A stretch of DNA of 64,000 nucleotides from Albula goreensis (lineage: Eukaryota > Chordata > Actinopteri > Albuliformes > Albulidae). Of this stretch, positions 13,253 through 25,240 are shown piece after piece; position 1 is the first letter of the stretch, and every line of letters begins with the position of its first letter. The stretch lies in the NCBI GenBank assembly GCA_022829145.1, contig CM040748.1, forward strand, positions 3,793,501-3,857,500. Reading direction: 5' to 3'. The notes under the pieces are model-generated. The model had not been told where the DNA came from, did not search any database, and saw only the letters and a list, made by a program, of their open reading frames with translations. A program made the translations under genes and the position numbers.

Positions 13253-15559
13253 ACCACATTTGCAGCATCACAGAAAGTTTCCTAATGTTAAAGTATGAGC
13301 ACATGACCCAAAAGGGTGACCCAACGCCCAGGAATCTTTTCATCTTTTAGGAAATCTACCCCCCCCCTCTCTTTTATAAATAAATAAACAAACCCTTGCA
13401 TTCAGCTCTCATCTGGGATCTTAAATGATTTGAAAAGATTTTGCCAATAATTACTAAATTAAAACTTAGAATGGTGTACATTTCATTTCATATACAATTT
13501 GAAAATAAAAGTGAAAAATCTGTTTACATTAAAATTTCAAATCATAAAGTGCAAGACATGACCACCAGAAAAGCCTGCAGTAAACATAAGCTTATTTTCA
13601 AAACCTTCAGTCTTTGAAAGGTGGTATGAATAGGGCTTTAGTCTGTGGACAAGCCAGATCTACATGCAGTTGGATTTGTTTCCAAATCAAGTTTATTTAT
13701 TGTGGAATAAAATAATGTGTACGCCGCTGCGAGTCTAAATACACACAAAAGGTTTGCGCGCCCGGCCCCTGAACACCACCGACCCTAATCCCAGAGGAAT
13801 GCTGGCTTTAAGATGTCTGAGAGACAGCTTCCTCTGTGTTCTAGTTTTCTCGCTTTCACAAAGCCCAGCATTATGTCGCTTTCTGCGGACAGTGAATGAT
13901 GCTGCGCGGGATAAAATCAGCAGCTTGTGGTGTAATACAGTAACTGCTTACAGAAATTGGTGGAAACCGGGAGAGCAGCAACTAATCGGATTAAGGGAAA
14001 GTCTATCATAGAGCAGCTGTCTCTGGACTTGGGCAGATTTCCTCTTATCGCGGTGTATGGCGAACATAGATTATAGGGAAATCTAATGAAAGAGCTGAAC
14101 TAATAAGCAGAAGGAGTGGAGGATCTGATAGCGGCGGTCTTGGAAGGATGGCATTGGTTTGCTCATGCCAGGGATGGCAGTGAAAGGCGTAATGAATGCC
14201 CTCCCTCGCTTGCTCTCTATGCTGATGAATGTCCCGTAAGGATGATGCTGAGGTGGGCTTTCACTCTTCCTGTGCGTAGCCATTTGTAAGACAGATTACA
14301 ATACAAAAATCCTTTGCTTTGATTTCGCTTGCTCCTAGATCTTCCTTGGGTAAACGGAAGTGAATTTAAACGCTTCGCTCAACTGCTGATCACTTAGAAG
14401 TTTTACATAAGTTTTTTTTTTTTTTTCCTGTATTTTTCATCGCAATTCAACAGCAGTTGCCGACAGTATCTGAGGGAATGTCATAGGCCGATCTTTGGCT
14501 AATAAATATACACCATTAACAGTTCTGCTGCATCACTCTTTTATTTAACTGAGTCACAACAATAAATTGGTTCTAATTTATGAGTATTTTAATGTCACAT
14601 AATCAACAAATGACATATTATCCACAAAGAGGATGGTGTGAGGAGGGTCCCATAATGTTACCCAGCCTCCCCCAGTCTATGGGGGCTCATAACTAATGTG
14701 CTCTCTGCAGTTTTGAGGCCTGCCGGGTGTGGAATTATACCTCACAATGGATGTGTGATGTCACAATGAGAGCAGTGCACTCAGTCTTAATTATTTGTAA
14801 AAACAAATAGTTCGGTCCCAGCTGCTTCACAATTAAGAACATTAAAAATTCATACAATTTACCTGGAGTTAGGAAAGTAATGGTTCCATGAAATATGAAA
14901 AACTATCAATCGCACCACAAAAATGTAGCAGATTTTGTGGTGGTATTCAGCAGTCTGTTATATTGTGGTGCCAAGTAAATATTTTTGTGTTTTCACTTAT
15001 TTTATCATATGTTTTGTACTCTGTGTGTGCCAGATTGACCATGGTTTGAAGTGGTGCTGGCCTTCTTGCAAAATCACCATCACAGTTTTCATGTAAGGTA
15101 TATGGATATTTTACACTTTTCTTCAGTGTAGGTTAGAGAAAATGATTCAGTATGAAGTGTAGTAGAAAGACTTGACATTTTTAACCAGTGGTCACCAGAA
15201 TGAACAGCCTACAGTTCATGCAGGCTCAGTCTCATTCCCGCTTAAATGCACTGGAAACATGATGCCCAGCAGTGAGTTGCATAACAGTGCAAAGTGCACG
15301 CCGACATCTGGAAATAACCTCTCAAGAACAAGCGGTGTGGTGCCTGTTTATTACATGCTGATTTTCTGTTAATTAAATGATAACCAGAGATATTCAGCTT
15401 AGTTAAATAACCTGTCAGGGACGATTGCTTTTGACAGCTGGGCAACATTTCTGTGCGCCGAACTAGCGCAGACGAGTGCGAGGCATCTGCCACCGTGTGT
15501 CGCCTTACAAAAGCACAGATGAGATGACAGAGGGACGCAACGTGTGCCAGGCGCAGCCC
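13253..15559. other. Noncoding DNA with a candidate conserved block
   Basis: No exon that I can support. The part from about 13740 to 14060 is GC-richer and more complex than its surroundings, with CpGs retained and no repeats. It carries chance open frames on both strands (for example 13754-14011 plus) that resemble no family. It is a reasonable conserved-noncoding candidate. A T tract lies at 14411-14426. Confidence 0.4.
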
Positions 15560-15780
15560 TGAATCGTAACAGTTAGCAGGACTGGGCTTTGCAGCGCAGA
15601 GGTTGCAGGTTCAGGTCTCTGGAGTGCCATTATACCCTTGAGCTAAGCACTTAGCCTGAATTGCTTCAGCAAATGTCCAGCTGTATAAATGGATTGTGTG
15701 CAAGAAATAATAATAATAATAATAATTAGTCGTATAAGTCACTCTTGATAATACTGTCTGCTTAAGTGCCTGAATGTAAT
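15560..15780 (+). mobile_element. tRNA-derived SINE with fish-type 3' tail
   Basis: A degraded tRNA-like head (box-B-like GGTTGCAGGTTCAGGTCTCT) is followed by ATTATACCCTTGAGCTAAGC and CCAGCTGTATAAATGGAT, the signature of a widespread fish SINE body. The tail GTATAAGTCACTCTTGATAA then TGTCTGCTTAAGTGCC is a decayed form of the common 'gtcgctctggataagagcgtctgctaaatgcc' 3' end. An (AAT)n expansion at 15704-15727 sits between body and tail. Related elements are known from eels and many other teleosts. No clear target duplication was found. Confidence 0.8.
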
Positions 15781-16247
15781 CTCAGCTACATATAAGCCAG
15801 TGTCAGTTTTATGTTTCTGCATAAGGCTGGGCACAGAGATTGGAGACATTTGGATCTGTATTTTATGTTTCAGATTCTTCTCCCACATGGGGTATATTAT
15901 TCTCTTGAGAAAGTGGCACAAACTAAATTGCTTCGACAAATATCGTAATGGAAAGTTAGCAGCCAAAAATAAATGAAGCAATGTAAAGCCGTTTAATATG
16001 GTCTTTGGCACCACGTTTTAAATGAAACTGGCAGTGGATGGCCCAGACTGAAATTTGCATTAACTGAGCTGAGATTGCTTGGAGGTTTTGCATTGCACTC
16101 TGAACTGGTGTGTGCACACCACAGTCCTGGAGCATGTGCCTCCACACACAGGTGAAATCTGCTGAGAGGGTCTTTCACTTGCAGTTCAGTTATGAAGCGT
16201 CTGTAGGGTTAGCTGTCAGGGTCACCACCACTCTTGCCAAATACTAA

Positions 16248-16332
16248 CCCAAAATGGCTGACCTAAGTATCAAAGTACCACCCAAAATGGCCAACCTAAG
16301 TATCAAAGTAAAACCCAAAATGGCAGGCCTAG
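16248..16332. repeat. 33-bp tandem repeat, about 2.5 copies
   Basis: Units start at 16248, 16281 and 16314, each beginning CCCAAAATGGC; the first two continue with ACCTAAGTATCAAAGTA. A diverged further copy (CCACCAAAAAATGACTAGCC) precedes the second pogo-like terminus near 16545-16565, so repeat and terminus were probably duplicated together. Confidence 0.8.
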
Positions 16333-16334
16333 TA

Positions 16335-16640
16335 CAGCAGAACCTCAGAGATACGAACACCTCAGGATCCTTGGTGAAATGCAACTCTGAAAGTTGTATA
16401 ACTCACTAAATTAATTAAATTTAGAAAATTGTAATCTGATTACAATTTGTTGATTACAACAACTGCCCTGCTGATTTCATTGTTAGTGGCTAGAAAATGA
16501 GAGCAGCTTTTAAACATAAGCTGGAGCTCCTCCAGCCAAATTCCCACCAAAAAATGACTAGCCTGACTGAAGTACAGTAGAATTTCAGAGATACGGACCA
16601 CGTTGGTTAGTCACTCTGAAAGTACAGTAACTCTGAAAGT
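16335..16640 (+). mobile_element. Two same-orientation pogo/Tigger-like termini
   Basis: TA followed by CAGCAGAACCTCAGAGATAC (16335) recurs 240 bases later as TA then CAGTAGAATTTCAGAGATAC (16575). Each is followed by an ACTCTGAAAGT motif. CAGTAGAACCTC-type ends preceded by TA are typical of pogo/Tigger elements. Both copies point the same way, which indicates a tandem duplication or two truncated insertions rather than one complete element. No transposase frame is present. Confidence 0.5.
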
Positions 16641-19040
16641 GATTTCAACATACATTATTTTAAGGAGCTGTAATCAAAGAATGAAAGTTCTTTTAGTTGT
16701 ATTTTAATGTCACGTGCAGAACTTTCAGTTATCAGAACCACCACAGGTCCTGAGGGGTGTAGATTCTTGATATCCTGTTGTATTATATATTTTACATATG
16801 TTTTTACAACCCACAAATAAGAAGGGGTGGGTGTGCATTGTGTAAACTCACCTGATTGGACTTTCTGCATCTGAGGTGTTTGTACAGCACAGCTTGTGAC
16901 GGTCGGTCTGCTTGGTCTCGTTTTGAGAGCTTTCTGCTGTTTATCCCGTTGTGCTTCTAACAGCATGGCTTACTCAGCCCTGTTCACGATGTGAGTTTCG
17001 TATTTTAGCTCATTACTTCTCATTGCAGATATTGCGATGCATAAACCGGCACGTAACGTCTGACTTTGAACTGACTTTGACTGAATTTCCGCTGTATGCA
17101 AATCATACAAAAATAATGAGGCTTAATATCTGAAGTGATGTAGCCATAACTGGAATAAACAACCAGCTTGACACTGTGAACCGACTGTCCTTCAACACAT
17201 AAGATTATACATTGCAGGTACTGAAGATTATTTTAGTGTTGTTTTTTTTTTTTGTAACAACTAAGAATGCTGTCTTGGAATAGAGATGAGCTGTAAGCCA
17301 TCAATCCATCTATTTAGAGGCTGCTGTTTATGGTGAGAATATTGGCCCGACATGCCGAAAAAAACTTGAGTTCTCTTGAGATTTTCACTTCCACTGATTT
17401 TAATGTAGACAATTTCTGGACCGTTTCTAGGTCCCATCTGGCAAAATCAAACATTTCTGTGGAATCCATGCAACATTTTTAACTTTAAAAAACATGGATT
17501 TGAAATGTCTTACTGCAGCTTTAGACCACTTTTCCGAAACAAATAAAACGATTTAATAATTTACACGTGTCACCAGTATTGCAGTTTGTTTATACAGTTT
17601 AAACCCAGTAATTACTCCACATTAGCATGAGAGCTGTTCATTCCCCAGTTACTGATTCTTATGCCCAAATATATAATACCTGAATCATTATTTTTAATCT
17701 GCCACTGTTTCTACAGTGTCCTCCATAAGGTAACGAGGACCCACCTCACCTGCATGCAGTTCAGGGTATTTTCAGTTTCAGAGGTAGCTGGTGAAGACCG
17801 ATTGGTTGGGTAGAGTCAGGGATGCAAATCCTTGGGGAGAACACGAATCCCCCAATAAATCATTGTGAAATTGTAAAGAAAAAAAAATGTTTTTTTACAG
17901 TTAAAAATGTGGTCACCATCCGGTTAACAATGGTTTGACCCAGTCACCCAGTCCATCAATGGTCAACATCCCTTCCCCAGTAAGTATCGTAGTTATGGTA
18001 GTAATGTCAGCTTTAAACTGAAGAGCGATTAAAAACTCTATTTAAAAAAAAAAAACTCTTAATTCTCAATGAAATGAGCTTTTTGCTCTTGGGTAGGGTG
18101 CAGGTGTCTCGCCTGATTGGCTGAAGGGTTGGAGGATGTGGCCTCTCAGATGCTCCAGCTGGACTTAAGGCTTATGGGAAAATCACTGGGACTGTACCCA
18201 ACAAAATATTTTCTGAACAAAATGCATCCCCACAGGTTTTCAAAAATGCTCTTTGGAAAAGCTTTTGCTGCTGGATCTACCAACACTGAAGAGCAGAAAA
18301 TATAGAATAGCTCAAGTGAAATCCTGCCATGATATATTTCATTTGGACAGTGCCAAATTATTGCACCCCATACGTTAACTGATGCAACATTTACTGTAAC
18401 AGACTGGTATTTTGTTTCTCTGGAGGAGAGCAGAAAAATCACAGTGGAAAAAGAGTTAAAGGAAAGCATAGTTTGCACCTCCTAGCATCGCAGCAGTACA
18501 TTCTTATGCATTTTATTTCACTGATTGTTTTCATTTGTTCTGACATTACTCCGTTGATAAAAGCAGGCTTACCTAAGCCATAGTCACATAGCTTGCCAGC
18601 GGGCACTGTGCACCGTTGCCAGGGAAACTTCTCCGTGGTTACCTGGGACTGAGTTTCAGAAATGTTTGTGACAGGCATTAGGGCAATTTTCCTTGCAGCG
18701 AAGTTGGAAGAATTCCACTTCTTCAGGAAGGAGGTAAACTGTGGGGTTTGGCTCATCATGAATGGATGTCACCCCCGACGAAGGTAGAGACACAGCTGGA
18801 GCCATCTGGCAAAGCTCGCCGGGTTGTCTCTGAGCTCCCGGAAAATTTGTCCAGGGATTTGAGAGTCTCATCACCATCTCCTGAACTCCGAGTAGCAGAA
18901 CTAAGGGAGGACAGCTGACGAGCCACAGATGAGAAGTGGAAGAGGGGTATGTGGGAAGAGGCGAGGGGTATGCGAGAGGTGGTATGGCCAGTGCTCTACA
19001 CCATTGTAAAGTTTAGGATTATGAGAGGCTGCGAGCTGGA
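16641..19040. other. Unassigned noncoding DNA
   Basis: Contains short T and A tracts (about 17244-17257 and 18043-18056) and several 60-110 codon open frames on both strands between 18.1 and 18.9 kb, none with recognisable domains or good splice context. An RFX-like X-box (GTTGCCAGGGAAAC) sits at 18615-18628. Confidence 0.45.
18615..18628. promoter_or_regulatory. RFX X-box-like motif
   Basis: GTTGCCAGGGAAAC approximates the imperfect inverted X-box bound by RFX factors (GTTGCC, two bases, GGNAAC). It is a sequence match only. Confidence 0.3.
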
Positions 19041-19177
19041 CAGGGCTGGCCCCACGCATAAGCGAACTAAGCGCCTTAGCCCCCCCGTGGCCACCAGAGG
19101 GCCCCCAAGAGCACTTTAAACGGGGTCCCCCAGATCAGATCCTACTAAGGGCCCCATAAAGACTTGGGTTGACCCTG
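19041..19177. mobile_element. hAT-type MITE, 137 bp, with 8-bp target duplication
   Basis: The element starts CAGGGCTGGCCCC and ends GGGTTGACCCTG, an imperfect terminal inverted repeat of the CAGGG type. It is flanked on both sides by the identical octamer GAGCTGGA (19033-19040 and 19178-19185), the target-duplication length made by hAT transposases. The interior (AAGCGAACTAAGCG, then CCACCAGAGGGCCCCC) matches a GC-rich non-autonomous family I recall from fish genomes. It is too short to encode a transposase. The perfect target duplication suggests a fairly recent insertion. Confidence 0.9.
19089..19106 (+). promoter_or_regulatory. CTCF-like motif inside the hAT MITE
   Basis: GGCCACCAGAGGGCCCCC resembles the CTCF core CCASYAGRKGGCRS on the plus strand, with one departure near the 3' end (C where R is preferred). 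Occupancy cannot be known from sequence. Confidence 0.35.
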
Positions 19178-19185
19178 GAGCTGGA

Positions 19186-20812
19186 ATCAGGAGTTTGCTA
19201 TGCCTTCATTCTGTGATTCACCTCTGTTCAAGACGGACAGGAGGATATACCTGAATGCTGTACAAGCTGCGGGACAAACTGTACGTAAAACCACACAGTT
19301 CAATGTCAGAGTGGAATGATGAGCACTATATGAGATGCCATGCCATCTGTACGCCAGACCTGAACAATGTATTTCAGAATGTTTTATTCTTATGAAATAT
19401 TATTTCCATTTTATTTCAATGGAACAAAAGGTGCTATGGCTGTAGTTAGCATCAACACTGTATACCATATCTGATATTTCCAAAAGATATAGTGTATAGT
19501 GTTGTATTTTAGTTCATTCTTAAATACTAATGAACAACATGTCTTATTTCAAAAGGTTATGGCAAACTGTATAAATTAAGTGGCATTTATAAAGTTCAAG
19601 CTCTGCTTTATTGTAGGCCAGGAGAGAGGGTGGAAAGGAGTGAGGGATAACACCGCAGATTCTCATTAACAGAGTAACAAACCCAATAACAATAACTGCT
19701 CAAGCCCTCAGATTAAAATGTTTCACGTTTGTTTGCATTCTCCTTGGAATCACAATCCAGGGGTTCTAATGTGATTATCTGCTCGGTAATCCAGAGAATA
19801 ATTAGTTTTCTTACTGAAGGTGCAAACTATTGTTCTACTTCTTTTTTGCTTTACTTCTTTCTACAATTACTTTTATTCGAGTTCTTCCAGACCAGGTCCT
19901 TCACACTTAAAGTAGACATACTGAGCTTTGTCACATTAACTGACCTAACTCCATTATGCTGCAGCTAACAGTATTACAGAACTAGCTAATGTTTACTAAT
20001 TATCTAAGTTGCTTAGGTCCAAATCAAATACAGCTAGTCCCCTTAAAGGCATATGCAATGCAGTCAAAACACAAAAGCTAGTGTTCGTTTGCTGCATACC
20101 GGCAGGTAATCTTCCAGTCAGTCTCGGAGTGTGGCATCAGAGAAACTGAGCACACCAATCTGGTCAATACAGTAGGCGGGGCACCAGGTTTGGAGGGGAG
20201 AGAAAGAGATTCTGTCCCTCTTTGTGTCCTTGCAGATGGCTTTTCATGGTAGCTTGTAGGCTAATATGCACGACTGCCAGGACAAGACTAACTACTTCAG
20301 TGATTGGTTGTTACTGAAGTATCCCATAGTGCGAGATGGACCTCAAGCTATTTGGTATGTGGGTAACAAAGACAGAGGCTCTGTTCTTAGCCCCTTCCAA
20401 AACTTTTACACTCTTTTTTATTGTAGTTTAATATTGCATTATGACATGATTAAAAAATGTGTTTTTCTGTACTTGGAAACTCCACTTCTGAAATTATTCT
20501 GGCATTCTTGGAAATATTCATGATTCATAATAGCCTTTTTTTTCATAGTTCTACAATAATAAATGAACAGATTCACCTCATGCTGCCATCGCATTAGGAC
20601 ACCCCAAGCAATTTGGGTTCGTTTCAAGAAACACGAGGTACGGCCATGTACATCCAGGAAACACAAAGATGCTCTGAGACACGTATGACTACATCCCAGG
20701 TAAAAACCCTGCAGGCCCCCGCTGTTCTCCAGGGTTTTACACTACGGATGCAGATACATAAATGAAATGCATCATCCATCTGGATCCTGAAATTCAGCAT
20801 TCAGAGGAGCCC
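19186..20812. other. Unassigned noncoding DNA
   Basis: AT-rich DNA with a small hairpin at 19453-19504 and no supported exon. Open frames of 75-85 codons (19729-19968 and 20266-20523 plus) have no recognisable domains. Confidence 0.45.
19453..19504. repeat. Short inverted repeat (19-base arms, 14-base loop)
   Basis: CAACACTGTATACCATATC (19453-19471) faces GATATAGTGTATAGTGTTG (19486-19504). On the plus strand 16 pairs are Watson-Crick, two are G-T wobbles and one is a mismatch. It could be a foldback relic or a hairpin RNA. The AT-rich arms raise the odds of coincidence. Confidence 0.4.
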
Positions 20813-21090
20813 GAGCAGTCAGCTGATCTGTTTATCTCCCCCCCCACCCCCATCCCCTGTCCCCACCCCCATCCCCCCCCCAAACTCCCACCCCCCCATC
20901 CCCCATCCCCCATCTCCATCCCCTATCCCCACCCCCGCCCCCCCAAACCCCCACCCCCCCGGGCAGTCAGCTGATCTGTTTATCTCCCCCCCCACCCCCA
21001 TCCCCTGTCCCCACCCCCATCCCCCCCCAAACTCCCACCCCCCATCCCCATCCCCCACCCCCACCCCCAAACCCCCACCCCCTCCCTTCC
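20813..21090. repeat. C-rich low-complexity block duplicated in tandem (period 148 bp)
   Basis: A module beginning GCAGTCAGCTGATCTGTTTA occurs at about 20813 and again at 20961. Each copy is followed by runs of 4-9 C separated by A, AT, TGT or AAACT. The minus strand is therefore dense in G runs and could form G-quadruplexes. Long proline/histidine- or glycine/valine-rich frames across it are compositional artefacts. Confidence 0.9.
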
Positions 21091-22462
21091 CCAGCCTTAC
21101 TCAAAGATGCAGCCGCAACTACGCTAAAAATGCCATTAATAGGAACGAGTTGCTCGATGATGAATTAAGGAAGGCGTAGTTAATTTTTCATTTTGACAGA
21201 TTATTGCCTGTCTGGCAGGGGAGAAGACGCCTCTTGTACATCGGGCTCGGGAGCTTGCTCTTCTTAACACAGCCTTATTTTTTTTTTCCGCATGTATTAG
21301 GTAGCTGCTCTGTAAGATGAAAAATTCATGACAATCTATAATTTACAGAGCGGAAGATAAATAATGTAGTAAAACCTGTCATCAAATTGGTTATTTTTTA
21401 TTCATCTCTAAATGTGCCCCGAACCGATTCACCAACAACATTAACACAAAGTGTGCTCCTCCTTTCCCAGCTAAGGAAAAGCCAATTTATATAGTCCTTG
21501 TCTAGGTGTGTGTCGAGTATTGGACACTAGCCTTATGCATTTGCTTTCTTCATACAGTTTTCACACTCTCAAACTCAAATCATTTAATTACACTGAGATA
21601 AGAATTCCAGTACTGATTCTCAGATAGCATGAAGAAAGGCAGATATTCTTTGTGCCAAATGGCTTTGAAGAGATCTGAATGCTTTTTTAAAAAGGTATTG
21701 ACTGATTCTTTGTAAATATTATTGGACTATCACAGCTACTGTACCTCAAATGACGCTTTGACTGATTCAGATTTCTTTGATCAGCACCTGGGTTTCATTT
21801 TCGTAGTCAGGGCACAATGTCGCGGGCGCTTGTGGCCGTTCAGAATGACGCCACTTTAGAGCAAGCCCATCTCAGTGCTTTTCATTTTGTGACAAGAGAA
21901 GGTGATGCTCCTGAGGTAAAAAAAAAAAAAAAAAAGCTGGTTTAAACAGAATACATTGCCTGTGGGCCTTGTTTCATTATGACCAATCAAATCAGACACT
22001 TTTTCTGTTGAATACTAGTCTGTAAATGCCAGTCCACTGCGAACTGCCAGTTTGATCATGTCCGATGAGGAGGAGGCACAAAGCTATGAGAGGCCCTGTC
22101 AGGAAACCTCATCTCAGTCAGAAACTGATACACTGATCTAGGGATCCCACAGTGCCCTCAAATGACATCTCAGATATACCTCTTTGGGCAAACCGTAACG
22201 GTAACAAGACAGAGTTCTGTAGGTCACATTTATTTTTTGTTCGAAACAAAAATGAGCCATCCACCTGCTCAACGTGTTTGATACAGTAAATTCAATCACC
22301 TGCACCTGACAGAGAGAGAATATCTGTTCGTAGGTACCGAGTAATTAAGCCAATCAAGTAACCTGAATGCTCAGTTTATTGGCAAGGCACGGTAACCCTG
22401 CATTTATCAGATACAGATATAGTGAAGGTGTTTATGTTAAGGAGAGGTGTTTATCTTAAACT
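21091..22462. other. Noncoding DNA with a candidate conserved block
   Basis: The part from about 21110 to 21430 is complex and low in repeats, with ATTA, AATTAA and CATTTTGACAG-type motifs and an AT-rich core, consistent with a conserved enhancer but untested. An A tract lies at about 21919-21935. No supported exon. Confidence 0.4.
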
Positions 22463-22625
22463 TAAGGTGGCTAAGGTACATGACTGGGACCCCCTGAGGT
22501 TGGTGGTTCAAGCCCTGGTTTTTTAGCCACAGCAAGAACACCAGTGCTGCTGGGCCCTTGACCTGTTTTAAGGGCTGTGAATGGTTTTAAAAGTCCATGT
22601 CCGTATCAAGTGGATAAAAGTTCAG
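22463..22625 (+). mobile_element. tRNA-derived SINE fragment
   Basis: The head AAGGTGGCTAAGGTACATGA and the box-B-like GGTGGTTCAAGCCC are followed by AGCCACAGCAAGAACACC and CTGGGCCCTTGACC, matching the body of a common teleost tRNA SINE ('...gggcccttgagcaaggcccttaaccc'). The 3' half is degraded and the typical tail is missing. Confidence 0.65.
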
Positions 22626-24929
22626 AGATGTTTTTCTTCATTTCTTTAAGGTGTAGCTGAGGTTTCTTCTTTTTCTTTTTTTTTTAGATTGTATTGGCAA
22701 TATTTTTATTTATTTGCATTGTTTGTTAGTTTTGTCTTTTGCAAGTGACCCTCTCTCATTGGGTTTCTATGAGTGTAGCAGTCGTTCACAGCTCTGTGTG
22801 ATACCACATAAACATCCGTGTCATTACTATTCAAAGTTTTGCTTTCATTCATGTGTGCTTGCTCTCCATTCTGCCCCTCATGGATTGTATAAATCCGGGG
22901 TGTATTCTGGGCTCATACAGTCAAACGAGTTATTGCTGTGAAGAAAGTTCAAATGAAAGGAGTCGTGTTTTTGGGAAATTGGGCATCTGGGTTTAGCTTT
23001 TCCCTTTACCTTTGTGAGAACAAAGGGATTGGAATCCTATAGATACCAGCCTCTTATAGTGTTTAGATCTCTCGAAAGATTAGTGTGCCTTTGCCTGGCC
23101 TCTGTAGTGTAGCAAGAGAGCAGGGCTGAAATTATGCAGTTAACTTATCAGAGAAAAACAGGCAGATAGAACTCTGCAATCATAATAAAAAAAAGGGGGA
23201 AAAATGGAAAACAGCCAATTATTATGTGGTTTCTATCCACACCCTATACAATTAGAGAAGGGAACTGTCTCATTTTCTTTCTCATATTCGTCAAGCATTT
23301 TCACTGAGTGGCCATGCCTGCTGTCCCGAGCCCTCTCCTGGTACTGCTCTCCGCTTATGGGGTTCATTAAGCAGAAGGAGACACCTTCATACAACGTTGC
23401 ATTCCCTGCTCTTTTCATTGTTCCCTGGGGTTTATCGTTTTATGATTTCGTTCCTTTTAAGGCAGGACCTGTATCAGCGAGCGCTGTTTAACTAATTTTG
23501 TGATGAATTACATTCTGATGGTAATAGCTGTATTTTGACTGCGCGCAGGTGTATGTGAGGGTTGGCGAGGGGACCTGCGGAACTCAAAGCTTTTAAACCG
23601 CGGCCTCCGCCTCGTGACCACGTTTGCATTAAGTGCTGAGGTGGTTTTAGGTCATTAATTTAAATTTCAGTCAGTTCAAATCAGCATCAATTTACTTCAT
23701 CACATTACGAACATATGTCACCCGGACTGTGAGAACTACCATCCTGTGCATCCTCTGAAAGACACTTCATCTGATGTGACAACAGCTAGATTTAAAAATG
23801 TGGTAGTTTTTTTTTTTTTTTTTTTTTGCAAAGCATAAATACAAAAATTCTAATGTCTTAATGCTCCCATGTCAGCTTTCTTAACCATCCTGTAACTGTG
23901 TTTACACTCTTCAGTGTTAACCACCAACTTAATTCTAACAGGATTTACTGTATATAAGTCCCACATCAGTTGTATTTTCCTTGGGTAAAATCTACTCCAT
24001 CACAACTGGTTTAGCACTAAGCATTTGACTCTCTGCTGTAACATGTATGGAAATCCATTTCACTGCCAGATGCTGGAAAACGGACCAATGTATAGGATGT
24101 CAAATTAATTTCACATCAGTTCATCATTAACCCTTTTAATGTGGCTTGTTTACCTGTTGCTAAAATTAAGATTTGACGTTAAGGGAGGATTGCGATGTTC
24201 AGTTGAAAAGGAAAGTCAGGAAGCCATTGGGGAAACCACTATCAGTAACCTCTGCGATCGGTGTCGACAGCTTTGCATTCTGGGGAGGTTGCTGCGGCTG
24301 GCTCTCCTGTTGTGGGGGTCAGCGGGCCTCGGACCGCTGGAGCCGTGCACCGCTCTCAGATAACGGGCTCTGACACACCTATCAGAGGGTCGGCTCTGGC
24401 CTCCCGAACCCCTCCAAATCCTGCCATAATCCATCCCGACTTTCATACGCAGGGGAATTTTTCTTCGTACTTACTGTTACTGAGCAGCGTGATGCTAGTG
24501 AACACAACACTATTGACTATTTTTCTGATTTACAGATAATAGAATGATGACTTGTTATGGATAATCTTGATATTTTATGCTTATGTAGAATGTTAGTTCT
24601 GATGCTGCTGTAGTGCTGGTTAATCGAAGGTTTCAATGAAAATATTGAGATTTAAGGCAGCGTTTCTGGTAGCTTTATAATTACGAGTAAATACGAAAAG
24701 ATTAATTTCACTATGTTTTAACATGTGACCAGTTTTTTTTTTTAGCTGTAATTGTAGCAATTTCATGACAAAAGAAAATGAAAACAGACAGTGGTCCCAA
24801 CATTACTGTTCAAAGCCACCTTAGTGCTCATTTGTTTTACATCCTATGAGGTCGTGTATCAATAACCCAAATGTGATGTAGAAACACAGTTGATTTGGGA
24901 CAAGACGGTACAGAGTGTTATTTGTAGAA

Positions 24930-25240
24930 TTAGCATCCCAAATGGGAAGTCCCTGGCCCAGGTTTCATTCACGTCTGCCACAGTTGTCTAGATCTGACCC
25001 ACGGTCTTCGGAATGGCGCATGTTCTATTGACCTCATTATGACAGAGGCTCCAGCGTTCTGGCACAAAGACCATCGCCATGGCGATAAATCACATCTCAT
25101 ATTCAGTGCCCCAGAGCTCTTAATTCAGATCCAGGCCTCTGTTTGACTTGTCTTTTTCAATGGTGTTTGGAGAAGTATTTAAAGACGTACATTTTGATTG
25201 ATGTCCAGGGAGGAATGCCGCCTTGCCAGAACACTCTGGA
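24930..25240. other. Candidate conserved noncoding element
   Basis: A low-repeat, high-complexity stretch with retained CpGs, a perfect palindrome at 25073-25086 and motifs such as CAGCTGTT-like E-box variants and TTGATTGAT. No open frame with splice context. The call is a composition-based inference. Confidence 0.35.
25073..25086. promoter_or_regulatory. Perfect 14-base palindrome, X-box-like
   Basis: ATCGCCATGGCGAT is fully self-complementary and resembles the symmetric RFX site GTTGCCATGGCAAC with changed outer positions. Two CpGs persist in an otherwise CpG-poor area, which may mean the site is constrained. Confidence 0.35.

Noticed and set aside
18439..18877. Overlapping minus-strand frames of 73-106 codons
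   Set aside because: Overlapping frames in different phases without splice signals or recognisable domains; treated as chance.
20762..21070. Proline-rich plus-strand and glycine-rich minus-strand frames
   Set aside because: They come from C-rich low-complexity DNA.
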